From positions 682,001 to 746,000 of the forward strand of contig NZ_CP052766.1 of assembly GCF_002499975.2 (NCBI RefSeq): 64,000 nucleotides of DNA, given 5' to 3'. This DNA is from Alteromonas pelagimontana. Its GTDB lineage: Bacteria > Pseudomonadota > Gammaproteobacteria > Enterobacterales > Alteromonadaceae. Positions 9,876 to 20,515 of the stretch are shown piece after piece. Position 1 is the stretch's first letter. Each line of letters starts with the position of its first letter. Position numbers and translations under genes: made by a program. The notes beneath the pieces were generated by a model. The model did not search any database, was not told where the DNA came from, and saw only the letters and a list, made by a program, of their open reading frames with translations.

Positions 9876-11738
9876 ATGAGAACAACTACTTTTCGCTTAG
9901 CGCCAATAACGGTCGTAGTGACAGCGTTAATGGCTTGCTCGCCGGCGCCTGAATCGACTCAACATCCAACTGAAATTCCCCCTAAAGTTGATACGAAAGT
10001 AGCAAACCTGACCGAATCTGAACGTTTATCCGCTTTTTTTGAACGAACTTTTGAAGAAGATCTTAAGCGCTCACCATTGTTCCAGAGCTATTTGGGCAAA
10101 AAATGGGATTATGGCGAGTGGGATGACATCAGCGATGAATATGCTGATCAAAGTGTCGCGTTGGCCAAAAACAGACTGGAGCTTCTAGACTCTTTTGATA
10201 CTTCTCTACTCTCTGACAGCGAAAAGTTAAGCTTACAACTATATCAAGTAGGTATTGAGCGTGAATTAGCCAATGACGAATTTCGTCATCATACCTATAT
10301 CGTTGATCAGTTTCGTGCTGCGCATACTATGGTGCCGAGTTTTCTGATCAACATTCATCGGGTCAGTAACAAAGAAGATGCAAAAGCTTACATCAGTCGC
10401 TTGGACAAAGTTGACGCTATGTTTGATCAAGTTATTGAGCAGATGAAAATTCGTGAAGAGCTCGGCGTCTTTCCACCGGCATGGGCTTACGATCAGATGA
10501 TTGAAGCTGCTAATAATGTCATCAGTGGTGCTCCCTTTGACACCAGTGATGAAGCATCATCTATCTGGCAAGACTTTCAGGAAAAGGTGAATGCTCTGGA
10601 TATTCCAGATTCAGAAAAACAAACGCTGTTAGGCGAAGCAAAAGCAGCATTGATTACCTCAGTACAACCCGCATATCGGGAGTTGATAGCTGAATTTGAA
10701 CATCAAAAAACCCTTACCCCCGAAGGCGATGGCGTCTGGCGCTTACCTGATGGGGATAAATGGTACAAAAACCGGCTGGCATGGTTTACTACTACAGATT
10801 TGACTGCAGAAGAAATTCATCAAATCGGGCTGGATAATGTAAAACGCATTCACAAGGCAATGGAAAAAATTAAGGATAAGGTGGGTTTCGAGGGGTCGTT
10901 GCAGGAATTCTTCGACTTCATGCGAAACGATGAGCAGTTTTATTTTCCTAATACCGATGAAGGTCGTCAGCAGTATCTTGATAAAGCTAAGCAAGTCATT
11001 GATGAAATGCGAGCGGCACTGCCTGATTACTTTGGTTTGATGCCCGAGGCGCCGATTGTGGTAAAACGGGTTGAGCCTTTTCGTGAGCAATCTGCGGGCA
11101 AAGCGTTTTACCAAAGCCCTGCTCAGGACGGTAGCCGCCCCGGTGTGTATTACGCCAATCTTCACGATATGAAGGCGATGCCAAAGTATCAGCTGCCGGC
11201 TCTCGCCTATCATGAAGGTATTCCTGGCCATCATATGCAGCGCGCCATTGCACAAGAACTTGAAGGTATTCCGCAGTTTCAGAAGTACTTAAGCGCTACT
11301 GCATACACTGAAGGTTGGGGACTTTACGCAGAAGAATTAGCCAAAGACATGGGCTTCTATAAAGATCCCTATGATGATTTCGGTAGACTTGCCATGGAAT
11401 TATGGCGCGCCTGCCGTCTGGTTGTAGACACTGGCATTCACGCAAAAAAATGGTCTCGAGAAGAAGCCATTGATTATCTGGTGAAAAATACGCCGAACCC
11501 AACCTATGACTCTGAAAAGGCCATTGAGCGTTATATTGCGATGCCTGGACAGGCGACTGCCTATATGATTGGCAAGCTAAAAATCCTCGAACTACGTGAT
11601 AAGGCGCAAAAAGAGTTAGGTGACAAATTTACCTATGCAAGCTTTCACGATGAAGTATTGAAACACGGTCCGCTCCCGCTTTCCGTTTTAGAGGATAATA
11701 TCAATTCATGGATTACTGCCACCAAGCAATCAAATTAA
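9876..11738 (+). CDS. DUF885 family zinc peptidase-like lipoprotein
   Basis: 620 residues. The N-terminus ends in the lipobox LMAC, so this is a predicted lipoprotein with its body in the periplasm. The DUF885 signature AYHEGIPGHHMQRAIAQ supplies an HExxH-like zinc motif, and a second conserved block TEGWGLYAEELAKDMG provides the third Glu ligand. Probably a metallopeptidase acting on peptides; substrate unknown. A GAGG ribosome binding site precedes the ATG. Single gene, ended by a strong hairpin terminator. Confidence 0.93.
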   Translation: MRTTTFRLAPITVVVTALMACSPAPESTQHPTEIPPKVDTKVANLTESERLSAFFERTFEEDLKRSPLFQSYLGKKWDYGEWDDISDEYADQSVALAKNRLELLDSFDTSLLSDSEKLSLQLYQVGIERELANDEFRHHTYIVDQFRAAHTMVPSFLINIHRVSNKEDAKAYISRLDKVDAMFDQVIEQMKIREELGVFPPAWAYDQMIEAANNVISGAPFDTSDEASSIWQDFQEKVNALDIPDSEKQTLLGEAKAALITSVQPAYRELIAEFEHQKTLTPEGDGVWRLPDGDKWYKNRLAWFTTTDLTAEEIHQIGLDNVKRIHKAMEKIKDKVGFEGSLQEFFDFMRNDEQFYFPNTDEGRQQYLDKAKQVIDEMRAALPDYFGLMPEAPIVVKRVEPFREQSAGKAFYQSPAQDGSRPGVYYANLHDMKAMPKYQLPALAYHEGIPGHHMQRAIAQELEGIPQFQKYLSATAYTEGWGLYAEELAKDMGFYKDPYDDFGRLAMELWRACRLVVDTGIHAKKWSREEAIDYLVKNTPNPTYDSEKAIERYIAMPGQATAYMIGKLKILELRDKAQKELGDKFTYASFHDEVLKHGPLPLSVLEDNINSWITATKQSN

Positions 11739-11761
11739 TATCATTTTGATGCTGCATTAAT

Positions 11762-11793
11762 AAAAGCCCGGTTTCAGTAAGCCGGGCTTTTTG
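11762..11793 (+). terminator. Rho-independent terminator after the DUF885 gene
   Basis: Inverted repeat AAAGCCCGG / CCGGGCTTT with a ten-base loop, followed by a T-rich run. Confidence 0.9.
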
Positions 11794-11892
11794 TTTGTCG
11801 ATAGCCCCCGCGGAGCAGAGCGTGCAGTTTATTGCAGCGTATAAAAATTTTCAGGTAGCGAAATAAAAAAAGGATCCTCCGGTCTTATTAGC

Positions 11893-12405
11893 ATGATAGA
11901 AAAACAAAAACGCTACGAAGCACTGGTTCATGCCTTTCATGCTGATATTTATCGGTACGCTTACTGGCTGGTAAAAGATAAGTCAGTGGCTGAAGATATT
12001 GTTCAGGAGACTTTTTTAAGAGCCTGGCGTTCGCTGGATTCACTGAATGATGAAAAGGCTGCAAAATCCTGGTTAATCACTATCGTGCGACGGGAAAATG
12101 CCCGCCGTTTTGAACGCAAACGGATAGAAACTGTCGATATTGAAGGAATAGACGTATTTGATGAAGATGCAAAAAGTGAAAACGCACTAGAGCACCGCGA
12201 GTTACATCAACTATTAGCAGGACTTACTGAAGAATATCGTGAGCCTCTCATGCTGCAGTTACTCTTTGGTTATAGCGGTGAGGAAATTGCCGAGCAGCTT
12301 AATCTTAATAAAAACACCGTAATGACCAGACTTTTCCGTGCCCGCAAACAAATTAAAGAAGCTCTTGAAGAAAAACCTACAGTACGAGGTCGTAATAATG
12401 GATGA
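11893..12405 (+). CDS. ECF-type RNA polymerase sigma factor
   Basis: 170 residues. Region 2 at about residues 10-75 includes DIYRYAYWLVKDKSVAEDIV and ETFLRAW (promoter melting and core binding); region 4 at about 108-160 includes EEYREPLMLQLLFGYSGEEI and LNLNKNTVMTRLFRARKQI, a helix-turn-helix for the -35 element. Overlaps the next gene, whose product has the features of an anti-sigma factor, so the two should act as a regulatory pair. The ribosome binding site is weak (AAGGA 17 bases upstream). The stimulus is not visible from sequence. Confidence 0.92.
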   Translation: MIEKQKRYEALVHAFHADIYRYAYWLVKDKSVAEDIVQETFLRAWRSLDSLNDEKAAKSWLITIVRRENARRFERKRIETVDIEGIDVFDEDAKSENALEHRELHQLLAGLTEEYREPLMLQLLFGYSGEEIAEQLNLNKNTVMTRLFRARKQIKEALEEKPTVRGRNNG

Positions 12406-13105
12406 GCTGGAGTTCAGACGCCGTGTCTACGCCAATCCCTTCACGACAGATACAGAAGTCGTCGAAGCTGCAAAGAATGATATCTCTAAAGAAGCATTCT
12501 GGAACGAGCTAAAGAAATTAAACGCCCAGCTACATCAGGTTGCAGATGTTCCGGTCCCTGATGATTTTGCGTACAAATTGATCTGGCAGCAAACCACGCG
12601 GGATTTTGCGAGACATAAGCAGCGCAGTCGCTGGTACATTGCTTTAGCAGCATCTGTGGCGTTTTCAGTTGGAATTGGCTTTACCTTCTGGTATCAACAA
12701 CAGCCTTTGGATATCGGTAGTCAAGCCTTAGCCCACATGCGATACGCTGAATTGGAAGCGCCTCATTCAGCCTTGCCAGTGAGTAAGGGGCAAATAAACG
12801 CCAAGCTGGCGGGGTTCGGCGCACATCTTGTGGCTGATATTGGTGATGTTGAAGTGGCCAATTACTGTCATCTAAATCAGGTGCAGGCACTGCATCTGAT
12901 TGTCAGTACGACGCAAGGAAAGATGTCGGTGTTTGTTGTTCCTCAACATAAAAACATGGATTTACCCAGTCAGTTTTCCGACAACAAGTATCAAGGCAGC
13001 GGGTTTGAATATCAAAATACCAACATCTTGGTGGTAGGAAACAAAAACGCCGATCTTGAGCCTCTAAAAAGTAAGGTAAAGAAAAGTCTTCAATTTTCTA
13101 CTTAA
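12398..13105 (+). CDS. DUF3379 domain protein, probable membrane anti-sigma factor
   Basis: 235 residues from MDELEFRRR, eight bases inside the sigma gene; GAGG upstream supports this start over an earlier in-frame ATG inside the sigma gene. An acidic N-terminal cytoplasmic segment of about 80 residues, one transmembrane helix (YIALAASVAFSVGIGFTFWY), and a periplasmic part. DUF3379 proteins characteristically sit beside ECF sigma factors in this order of bacteria. The anti-sigma role is inferred from topology and coupling, not from a recognised zinc motif. Confidence 0.82.
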   Translation: MDELEFRRRVYANPFTTDTEVVEAAKNDISKEAFWNELKKLNAQLHQVADVPVPDDFAYKLIWQQTTRDFARHKQRSRWYIALAASVAFSVGIGFTFWYQQQPLDIGSQALAHMRYAELEAPHSALPVSKGQINAKLAGFGAHLVADIGDVEVANYCHLNQVQALHLIVSTTQGKMSVFVVPQHKNMDLPSQFSDNKYQGSGFEYQNTNILVVGNKNADLEPLKSKVKKSLQFST

Positions 13106-13299
13106 CTATGAATATACGTGGATTGTGTTTAGCCGCATGGCGAAAACCGCCGAAGTAGGTTTATATTCTTAATTCTGGCCATAGCTGTAGATAATATCGA
13201 TTAGCGCGACAGATCTCCCTTACCACCCTCGGCCATTTTAATATTGCCATAGAGACTTGGGAACGTTCCTGTTAGCATGAAAGAAAAAAGGAAGGATTT

Positions 13300-14814
13300 A
13301 TGGCAACAGGCACAATAATTTCATTAGGTTTATATTTTCTGGTTATGCTCGGAATAGGACTTTTCGCCTATCGGCAGACCGATACCAATGTAGAAGGTTA
13401 TATGCTGGGTGGCAGGCAGTTGGGTCCGGCAGTCACAGCGTTGTCCGCTGGAGCGTCGGATATGAGTGGCTGGATGTTGATGGGTTTACCCGGTGCCATG
13501 TATGTCTCCGGGCTATCTGCAGGTTGGATTGCAATCGGCTTAACCTTGGGAGCATTGGCAAATTATCTTCTGGTTGCTCCACGATTACGGGTTTACACCG
13601 AAGTAGCAAACAATGCCATTACCCTGCCCGATTATTTTGAAAACCGTTTTGCTGATTCCTCCCGCGTTCTTCGCGTCTTTGCATCGGTGGTTATCGTAGT
13701 GTTTTTCACCTTATACACATCATCAGGTGTCGTAGCGGGTGGAAAGTTGTTCGAGACCTCTTTTGGGCTTAGTTATGAAGTTGGCCTGTACGTAACGGCT
13801 GGCGTAGTGGTTGCCTATACCCTGGTTGGCGGGTTTATGGCCGTAAGTATGACCGACTTCGTACAGGGTTGTATTATGTTTGTATCCCTTATCATGGTGC
13901 CAGTAGTGGTAATCATGGAGTTAGGGGGTCTTGACAGTGCAGTAGATGCGGTAAAGGCAGTAGATCCCGCGTTATTTAACCCCTTTGCAGATGCTGATAC
14001 TGGCAGCTCGCTCTCTTATGTTGCTATTTTCTCAATGATGGCTTGGGGGCTGGGATATTTTGGGCAACCTCACATCATTGTGAGATTTATGGCCATTCGT
14101 TCAGTAAAGGATGTACCTACAGCCAGAAATATCGGCATGAGCTGGATGATTGTTTCAATTATTGGAGCGCTGTCCACCGGATTATTTGGCATGGCGTATA
14201 TCACTGGACACGACAACATATCGTTAAACGATCCAGAAACGGTATTTATTTATCTTTCCCAAATCCTGTTTCATCCACTCATTGGCGGGTTCCTGTTAGC
14301 AGCAATTCTGGCTGCAATTATGAGTACCATTTCGTCGCAGTTATTGGTGACTTCCAGCTCGCTAACCAGCGACTTCTATCAAGCGTTTTTACGCAAAGAT
14401 GCGACAGATAAGGAACTGGTATTTGCAGGGCGTATTTCAGTTATCTTAGTAGCGCTGGTCGCTATTTACCTTGCCTACGATCGCAACAGTACCATTCTTA
14501 CTTTAGTCAGTAATGCGTGGGCAGGTTTTGGCGCAGCATTCGGGCCTCTTGTTCTGTTCAGCCTTTTCAAACGTAATATGACTCGCAGAGCAGCGTTGGG
14601 AGGTATGGTGGTAGGTGCAGTAACGGTACTACTGTGGATTTACCTGCCATTGACAATAGATGGCCAAACGCTTAGCAATTGGATGTACGAAATTGTACCT
14701 GGCTTTATTTTATCCAGCCTGACAATATGGATATTAAGTAATTCCGGCGAACCTCGTGAAGGTGTCGTTGAGACGTTCGATGCGTTTAAGCTGAAACTTA
14801 AACAAGAGCTATAG
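13300..14814 (+). CDS. putP: Sodium/proline symporter
   Basis: 504 residues, hydrophobic throughout with about 13 helices, in the sodium:solute symporter family. Typical PutP segments are seen: GYMLGGRQLGPAVTALSAGA and SDMSGWMLMGLPGAMYVSG, AYTLVGGFMAVSMTDFVQG, and AAILAAIMSTISSQLLVTSS. Family role: Na+-driven uptake of proline for nutrition and osmoprotection at the inner membrane. GGAAGGA lies a few bases before the ATG. Monocistronic, with a terminator behind it; no proline dehydrogenase gene is adjacent. Confidence 0.94.
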   Translation: MATGTIISLGLYFLVMLGIGLFAYRQTDTNVEGYMLGGRQLGPAVTALSAGASDMSGWMLMGLPGAMYVSGLSAGWIAIGLTLGALANYLLVAPRLRVYTEVANNAITLPDYFENRFADSSRVLRVFASVVIVVFFTLYTSSGVVAGGKLFETSFGLSYEVGLYVTAGVVVAYTLVGGFMAVSMTDFVQGCIMFVSLIMVPVVVIMELGGLDSAVDAVKAVDPALFNPFADADTGSSLSYVAIFSMMAWGLGYFGQPHIIVRFMAIRSVKDVPTARNIGMSWMIVSIIGALSTGLFGMAYITGHDNISLNDPETVFIYLSQILFHPLIGGFLLAAILAAIMSTISSQLLVTSSSLTSDFYQAFLRKDATDKELVFAGRISVILVALVAIYLAYDRNSTILTLVSNAWAGFGAAFGPLVLFSLFKRNMTRRAALGGMVVGAVTVLLWIYLPLTIDGQTLSNWMYEIVPGFILSSLTIWILSNSGEPREGVVETFDAFKLKLKQEL

Positions 14815-14832
14815 TCGTTAGTACCGTTTAAC

Positions 14833-14865
14833 TACGCCGCGCGGAATGCGCGGCGTTTTTCTTTT
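14833..14865 (+). terminator. Rho-independent terminator after putP
   Basis: Perfect eight-base GC stem CGCCGCGC / GCGCGGCG with a five-base loop, followed by TTTTTCTTTT. Confidence 0.93.
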
Positions 14866-14997
14866 CACTACGATATTATCGCCGGTAATAAAACCGGTAT
14901 TTGAAATAGCTAAATAGCATACGCCTTCCTGATCTAAATATGCTAAGGTTCTATATATATAATCGTTTCGTATATAACCTAACTATCGGACTCGACA

Positions 14998-15912
14998 ATG
15001 ACTGCAGAAATACCGTCTATTACGCACTTGAAACAACTCGAAGCCGAGAGTATCCATATCTTTCGTGAAGTTGCCGCTGAATTTGATAATCCGGTGATGC
15101 TATATTCCGTTGGAAAGGATTCCTCGGTGCTTTTACATCTGGCCCGCAAAGCCTTTGCTCCTGGCAAAATTCCTTTTCCTCTTTTACACGTCGACACCAC
15201 CTGGAAATTTCGTGAAATGATCGAGTTTCGCGATCAGCAAGCGAAAAAATATGGTTTTGATCTGCTGGTTCATATCAACCAGGAAGGTGTTGAACAAGGT
15301 GTCGGTCCGTTTTCGCACGGCAGTGCTAAACATACTGATATTATGAAGACAGCCGCCTTAAAGCAGGCACTGAACAAGTTTCAGTTTGACGCCGCATTTG
15401 GTGGAGCACGTCGCGATGAAGAAAAATCCCGTGCTAAAGAACGGGTTTATTCTTTCCGCGACAGCAACCATCGTTGGGACCCGAAGAATCAACGCCCGGA
15501 ACTTTGGAATATCTACAATTCGCAGGTTAATAAAGGTGAAAGCATTCGTGTGTTCCCTATGTCAAACTGGACAGAACTGGATATCTGGCAATATATTTAT
15601 TTAGAAAACATCGATATCCCGCAACTGTATTTGGCGAAGCCTCGCCCGGTAGTAGAGCGCGACGGCCAGTTAATCATGGTTGATGATGACCGCATGCCAC
15701 TAATGGAAGGCGAAACACCAGAAATGCGTTCTGTCAGATTCCGTACATTAGGCTGCTATCCCTTAACCGGCGCTGTTGAATCTACAGCTGCAACGCTGCC
15801 CGAAGTTATTCAGGAAATGCTTTTGACCAAAACTTCAGAACGCCAAGGTCGCGTTATAGATAACGATAGTGCTGGCTCTATGGAGAAAAAGAAAATGGAA
15901 GGGTATTTCTAA
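14998..15912 (+). CDS. cysD: CysD, sulfate adenylyltransferase subunit 2
   Basis: 304 residues, the normal length. PP-loop ATP pyrophosphatase motif [17 protein letters not shown] near residue 38, [15 protein letters not shown], and the C-terminal [11 protein letters not shown] are CysD hallmarks. With CysN it makes adenosine 5'-phosphosulfate from sulfate and ATP in the cytoplasm. First gene of a five-gene operon, overlapping cysC by one base. A TATAAT (14958-14963) lies 34 bases upstream with no good -35, the pattern expected of activator-dependent (CysB-type) promoters; the activator site was not identified. Confidence 0.96.
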   Translation: MTAEIPSITHLKQLEAESIHIFREVAAEFDNPVMLYSVGKDSSVLLHLARKAFAPGKIPFPLLHVDTTWKFREMIEFRDQQAKKYGFDLLVHINQEGVEQGVGPFSHGSAKHTDIMKTAALKQALNKFQFDAAFGGARRDEEKSRAKERVYSFRDSNHRWDPKNQRPELWNIYNSQVNKGESIRVFPMSNWTELDIWQYIYLENIDIPQLYLAKPRPVVERDGQLIMVDDDRMPLMEGETPEMRSVRFRTLGCYPLTGAVESTAATLPEVIQEMLLTKTSERQGRVIDNDSAGSMEKKKMEGYF

Positions 15913-16505
15913 TGTCATCCAATGTTGTCTGGCATAAGCACGAAGTGAACAAAGTCACTCGTGCTGACAGCTTAAACCAACAACCCCGCGTGATATGGTT
16001 AACCGGTTTAAGTGGTTCTGGCAAGTCGACCATGGCTAATTTGCTGGAGAAAAAACTGCATGCGCAGGGTAAGCACACTTACCTTCTAGATGGCGACAAT
16101 ATTCGGCATGGCTTGTGCGGCGATTTAGGTTTTAGTGATAAAGACCGAGTGGAAAATATCCGCCGTATCAGTGAAGTGGCAAAACTTTTTGTCGATGCAG
16201 GCGTTATCGTTCTCACTGCTTTTATTTCTCCGTTTCAAGCTGATCGCACATTTTGCAGAAGCCTTCTTAGTGAGGGGGAGTTTGTTGAAGTATTTGTCGA
16301 TACGCCGCTGGAAGTGTGCGAGCAACGCGATCCTAAAGGTCTTTATAAAAAAGCGCGAAACGGCGAAATCAAACATTTTACGGGTATCGATTCTGCCTAT
16401 GAAGCTCCTTCTTCGCCAGAGATTCACTTAACGTATCGCGAAGAAAAAGCAGAAGAGACAGCGGAGCGTTTGTTTAATTTGCTATTAGAAAAAGGACTTG
16501 TGTAA
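15912..16505 (+). CDS. cysC: CysC, adenylylsulfate kinase
   Basis: 197 residues. P-loop GLSGSGKST and the family signatures [31 protein letters not shown] and [20 protein letters not shown] identify APS kinase, which phosphorylates APS to PAPS. Here cysC lies second, separated from cysN, unlike the cysD-cysN-cysC order of E. coli. Overlaps both neighbours by one base (TAATG). Confidence 0.96.
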   Translation: MSSNVVWHKHEVNKVTRADSLNQQPRVIWLTGLSGSGKSTMANLLEKKLHAQGKHTYLLDGDNIRHGLCGDLGFSDKDRVENIRRISEVAKLFVDAGVIVLTAFISPFQADRTFCRSLLSEGEFVEVFVDTPLEVCEQRDPKGLYKKARNGEIKHFTGIDSAYEAPSSPEIHLTYREEKAEETAERLFNLLLEKGLV

Positions 16506-17293
16506 TGGCTCTCCCCGATCCTCTAGCTGCGCAAATTGTGCAAATAGCACGAAAAGCTGGCGACAGCATTATGGCAATCTACAACAAAGATTTTGCTGTC
16601 TATGAAAAACAAGATACCAGCCCGCTAACCGAAGCTGACCTCTCTGCCCACAATTGCATCGTGGCAGAACTGGAAAAAATCTCTGAATTGCCGATTCTTT
16701 CAGAAGAGTCAGCGGATATTCCCTGGGAAGAACGCAAAAGCTGGAATCAGTATTGGTTGGTTGATCCGTTAGACGGCACCAAAGAGTTCATCAAGAAAAA
16801 TGGTGAGTTTACCGTCAATATTGCGTTGATTGATAATGGTAAGCCGATAATGGGCGTGGTTTACGCTCCAGTTCTTGAAAAAACCTTTATTGGTATTGAA
16901 GGTCAAGGCGCGTGGATTCACACTGACGAAGGTTACAGTACGATCTCAGCCCGTACGCATCAACCCGGAGAAACCTGGAAAATCGTGGGCAGTCGTTCTC
17001 ACCAGAGCCCTGAGATCAAGCACCTTCTTAACCAACTCGATGGAGAAACTGAGTTGGTTGCCATGGGCAGTTCGTTGAAGCTCTGTCTGGTCGCCACAGG
17101 TGAGGCGCATTTATACCCACGCCTTGGCCCCACTTCTGAATGGGACACCGGTGCAGCCCACGCTGTAGCTAGTGCTGCAGGCGCAAAAGTCACCGTTCTG
17201 GACCCGGAGAATCCTTTGGATCCTGCCGCCGAAGCTCTTACGTACAATCAAAAAGAGTCTGTATTGAACCCATTTTTTCTTGTGAGCGCATAA
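16505..17293 (+). CDS. cysQ: CysQ, 3'(2'),5'-bisphosphate nucleotidase
   Basis: 262 residues, inositol monophosphatase superfamily. The Mg2+-binding motifs are [23 protein letters not shown] and a C-terminal [10 protein letters not shown]. CysQ removes the toxic by-product 3'-phosphoadenosine 5'-phosphate left after PAPS use. Its place inside the sulfate-activation operon matches that role: the operon makes PAPS and clears PAP. Confidence 0.94.
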   Translation: MALPDPLAAQIVQIARKAGDSIMAIYNKDFAVYEKQDTSPLTEADLSAHNCIVAELEKISELPILSEESADIPWEERKSWNQYWLVDPLDGTKEFIKKNGEFTVNIALIDNGKPIMGVVYAPVLEKTFIGIEGQGAWIHTDEGYSTISARTHQPGETWKIVGSRSHQSPEIKHLLNQLDGETELVAMGSSLKLCLVATGEAHLYPRLGPTSEWDTGAAHAVASAAGAKVTVLDPENPLDPAAEALTYNQKESVLNPFFLVSA

Positions 17294-17295
17294 GC

Positions 17296-18711
17296 ATGAA
17301 TAGCGAAAACAGTTTATTAAAAGAAGATGTCCTTGCATATCTTGAGCAACACGAACAAAAAGACCTCCTGCGCTTCTTAACCTGCGGGAGCGTAGATGAT
17401 GGTAAAAGCACGTTAATTGGCCGCTTGCTTCACGATTCAAAAATGATTTATGAAGATCAGCTTGCTGCTATTACTAAAGACAGCAAAAAAATGGGCACTA
17501 CCGGTGAAAAAGTAGATTTGGCTCTGCTGGTTGACGGTTTGCAGTCTGAACGGGAGCAAGGTATCACTATCGATGTCGCGTACCGCTATTTCTCAACCGA
17601 CAAACGTAAATTTATTATTGCTGATACTCCGGGGCATGAGCAATACACTCGCAATATGGTAACGGGCGCGTCGACGTGTGATCTTGCTATTGTAATGGTA
17701 GATGCCCGTGCCGGTGTCAAAACGCAGACCAGACGTCACTCTTTTCTCGCCAGTCTGTTAGGAATTAAGCACGTTATTGTTGCTGTAAACAAGATGGACT
17801 TAATGGATTACAGCGAAAAAGTGTATAACGAGATTCGTGAAGACTACTTGCAGTTCGCTAAAAATTTGAATATCCCGGACATACGTTTTGTTCCTCTTTC
17901 AGCCCTTGATGGCGATAACGTTGTTAACAAAAGTGAGCATACGCCGTGGTTTGAAGGTGAACCACTAATGTCATTGCTGGAAACTATCGAAATTGCTCAT
18001 GACAGCAATACTGAAGATTTCCGCTTTCCAGTCCAGTATGTTAACCGCCCTAACCTTGATTTCCGCGGCTTCTGCGGCACCGTAGTATCAGGAGAAATAC
18101 AACCCGGCGATCAGGTAACAGCGCTACCCTCAATGAAAACATCCAAGGTTAAATCGATTGTCACCTTTGATGGCGATCTTGAACGTGCTTACACTCCTCA
18201 GGCAGTCACGCTCACTCTGGAAGATGAAATTGATATTTCCCGAGGAGATATGATTGTAAAAGCAGACAACCTGCCACTGCTGTCTACGCAGTTTAAAGCG
18301 CACATGGTGTGGATGTCTGACGAACCCTTGATGCCGAACAAGCAATACAGCTTTAAGTTTGCCACTAAAACCACCTCTGGATCGGTTGCTCATATTGAAT
18401 ATCAAATTGACGTGAACACGATGGAACACAAAGGTGGAGCGCATTTAAACTTAAACGAAATAGCGGTAGTTGATGTTAAGTTTACCCAACCTGTTGCTTG
18501 TGACGCTTACGCACGTAATCGTGCTACCGGTGCATTTATCGTTATTGACCGCTTGACCAATGGTACTGTCGGTGCGGGTATGATCCTGGATGTATTAGCC
18601 AGAGATGCACAGCATGAGACTCCTGACTTTTCCGAATTCGAATTAGAATTCAATCAACTGGTACTGAAGCACTTCCCTCATTGGAACGCTCTCGATCTCA
18701 GTAAGATGTAG
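17296..18711 (+). CDS. cysN: CysN, sulfate adenylyltransferase subunit 1 (GTPase)
   Basis: 471 residues. EF-Tu-like GTPase with P-loop [19 protein letters not shown], switch region [12 protein letters not shown], and NKMDLMDYS for guanine specificity, followed by two beta-barrel domains. Uses GTP hydrolysis to drive APS formation by CysD. No APS kinase domain is fused to it; that activity is in the separate cysC. Two bases separate it from cysQ. Confidence 0.95.
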   Translation: MNSENSLLKEDVLAYLEQHEQKDLLRFLTCGSVDDGKSTLIGRLLHDSKMIYEDQLAAITKDSKKMGTTGEKVDLALLVDGLQSEREQGITIDVAYRYFSTDKRKFIIADTPGHEQYTRNMVTGASTCDLAIVMVDARAGVKTQTRRHSFLASLLGIKHVIVAVNKMDLMDYSEKVYNEIREDYLQFAKNLNIPDIRFVPLSALDGDNVVNKSEHTPWFEGEPLMSLLETIEIAHDSNTEDFRFPVQYVNRPNLDFRGFCGTVVSGEIQPGDQVTALPSMKTSKVKSIVTFDGDLERAYTPQAVTLTLEDEIDISRGDMIVKADNLPLLSTQFKAHMVWMSDEPLMPNKQYSFKFATKTTSGSVAHIEYQIDVNTMEHKGGAHLNLNEIAVVDVKFTQPVACDAYARNRATGAFIVIDRLTNGTVGAGMILDVLARDAQHETPDFSEFELEFNQLVLKHFPHWNALDLSKM

Positions 18712-18728
18712 GAACAGGACTGGACAAT

Positions 18729-20453
18729 ATGGATGTAAACCAGTTAGTGGTGCTGTCGGCGTTCTTCGGCACCATTTTTGCGCTGATTTTTACGAATCAG
18801 CGTCCTGCTTCTATTTTTGCCCTCGCTGTCCTTGGCTTAATGGTCACACAACAGCTCAGTTTTGACGATGTCCTGCAAAATCTGACAAACAAGGGCTTAA
18901 TTACGCTGGTATTATTGTTACTAGTGAGTGGCGCCATAGATAAGACTGCGTTGATTAAGCGTCTTGGCAGAAAACTGGTTACGGCCAGTTTTTCTGCCTC
19001 TTACTGGCGTTTATTTATGCTAACGTTTTTTTCTTCTGCGTTATTGAACAACACGGCAATCGTCGCGAGCCTTATAGGCCCCGTCAAACAGAACCAGTAC
19101 CATCCCCCTTCACGCTTACTTATTCCGCTGTCTTATGCTGCAATATTAGGCGGTACTGTTACCCTAATTGGTACCTCAACTAATCTGATCGTCGACAGCT
19201 TTCTTCAAGAGCACGGTCATCCCGGTTTCGGTTTCTGGGATTTTACCTTGTATGGATTAGTAGCCGGATTAAGCTGTGGCGTCTTAATGTATTTTGTCTC
19301 TCCTCTGTTACCCTCTATCGCCAGCAGAAAGAGTGATTATCGGGCGTACATTGTAGAAGCAGAGGTTGAGTCAAATTCCGAACTAATCGGTAAAACTGTT
19401 GAAGAAAATCATCTTCGCAATCTTCCTGAGCTTTTTCTTGTGGAAGTAGTACGAGAAGGTCAGTTAATTACGCCAGTCTCACCTGATCTCATTATTCTGG
19501 AGGGAGATAAGCTGATTTTCTCTGGCAATGTGCAGAAGCTGGACAATTTAAGTCACATTCGCGGCCTTACTACCTTTGCTGAAGCAGATGGCATTTTGCG
19601 CGAGAATATTACGGAAGTCATTGTGGCGAATCGGGCGCAGGTAATTGGTCAGACAATTAAAGCGCTTGGGTTTAGAGCTTTGTTTGATGCTGCGGTCGTC
19701 GCTATTCGCAGAGATGGTTCGCAGCTATCAGGAAAACTGGGAGAAATTAAACTGCAAGCCGGAGATTTCTTATTGTTGGCTGCAGGACCAGATTTCCACT
19801 CACGGCAAAATTTGTCAAAAAACTTTTTTATACTATCCGAGCAAAAAATCTCCAGACCTTTAAATAACCGTCAGGAATGGATAACGTTGGGCGGATTTTT
19901 AGCCGTAGTTGGTTTAGCTGCGGCTGAAATTATTTCACTGGGAATCGGCCTATTGTTTTTCGCGGCTTTATTAATTGCGGGCAAAGTAACTTCTGACGGT
20001 GAGCTTAAACGTAATTTACCATTAAATCTGATTGTGGTGATTGTGGGGGCATTAAGCCTTGCTACAGCGCTTGAAAATTCGGGTGTTATCGGCATTACCA
20101 CCGCACAACTAATGCCTTACCTTTCGGATACGAACTGGTTCGTGGCCTTAGCAGTGGTGTATATTGCCACCTTATTACTAACCGAATTTGTAACTAACAA
20201 CGCTGCCGCAGCACTGATGTTCCCCTTTGCATATGGCGTAGTAGAGATCATTGGAGCGCCGCTGATGCCATTTGCACTTGCAGTCGCTTTTGCTGCCAGT
20301 GCCAGCTTCGTCTCGCCGTATGGCTACCAAACTAATCTTTTGGTGTTTAACGCGGCAAACTATCGCTTTAAAGACTTCATCAAAATCGGTCTGCCCATCT
20401 CATTAACGTATAGCACGATCGTTCTGGTTTTGCTGAATCTGACCTACTTTTAA
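18729..20453 (+). CDS. SLC13/DASS family permease with two TrkA-C domains
   Basis: 574 residues. Membrane halves at about residues 1-200 and 385-574 contain the anion-transporter motifs FFSSALLNNTAIVASLIGP and TEFVTNNAAAALMFPFAYG with repeated Asn-Asn-Thr/Ala hairpin signatures. Two TrkA-C (RCK-C) regulatory domains lie between at about 208-285 and 294-372. In this operon, the likely substrate is sulfate, as for similar SLC13 genes beside cysDN in other gammaproteobacteria; this is inference. Ends the operon before a terminator. Confidence 0.88.
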   Translation: MDVNQLVVLSAFFGTIFALIFTNQRPASIFALAVLGLMVTQQLSFDDVLQNLTNKGLITLVLLLLVSGAIDKTALIKRLGRKLVTASFSASYWRLFMLTFFSSALLNNTAIVASLIGPVKQNQYHPPSRLLIPLSYAAILGGTVTLIGTSTNLIVDSFLQEHGHPGFGFWDFTLYGLVAGLSCGVLMYFVSPLLPSIASRKSDYRAYIVEAEVESNSELIGKTVEENHLRNLPELFLVEVVREGQLITPVSPDLIILEGDKLIFSGNVQKLDNLSHIRGLTTFAEADGILRENITEVIVANRAQVIGQTIKALGFRALFDAAVVAIRRDGSQLSGKLGEIKLQAGDFLLLAAGPDFHSRQNLSKNFFILSEQKISRPLNNRQEWITLGGFLAVVGLAAAEIISLGIGLLFFAALLIAGKVTSDGELKRNLPLNLIVVIVGALSLATALENSGVIGITTAQLMPYLSDTNWFVALAVVYIATLLLTEFVTNNAAAALMFPFAYGVVEIIGAPLMPFALAVAFAASASFVSPYGYQTNLLVFNAANYRFKDFIKIGLPISLTYSTIVLVLLNLTYF

Positions 20454-20473
20454 GCTTCTATAACCTGCTACCT

Positions 20474-20506
20474 TCACGCCGGCAACACTGCCGGCGTTTC
20501 CTTTTT
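20474..20506. terminator. Terminator between the sulfate operon and the ABC exporter genes
   Basis: Perfect nine-base stem ACGCCGGCA / TGCCGGCGT with a four-base loop, then TTTCCTTTTT on the plus strand. Lies between convergent genes; the T-run favours the plus-strand operon. Confidence 0.88.
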
Positions 20507-20515
20507 CAGCGCAGA

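Noticed and set aside
10743..11255. 170-codon minus-strand frame inside the DUF885 gene
   Set aside because: Lies wholly within a well-supported gene with zinc-peptidase motifs; a shadow frame.
14882..14897. Short GCCGGTAATAAAACCGGT-like palindrome before cysD
   Set aside because: Too short and too close to the putP terminator to call as an operator; no resemblance to a known CysB site could be defended.
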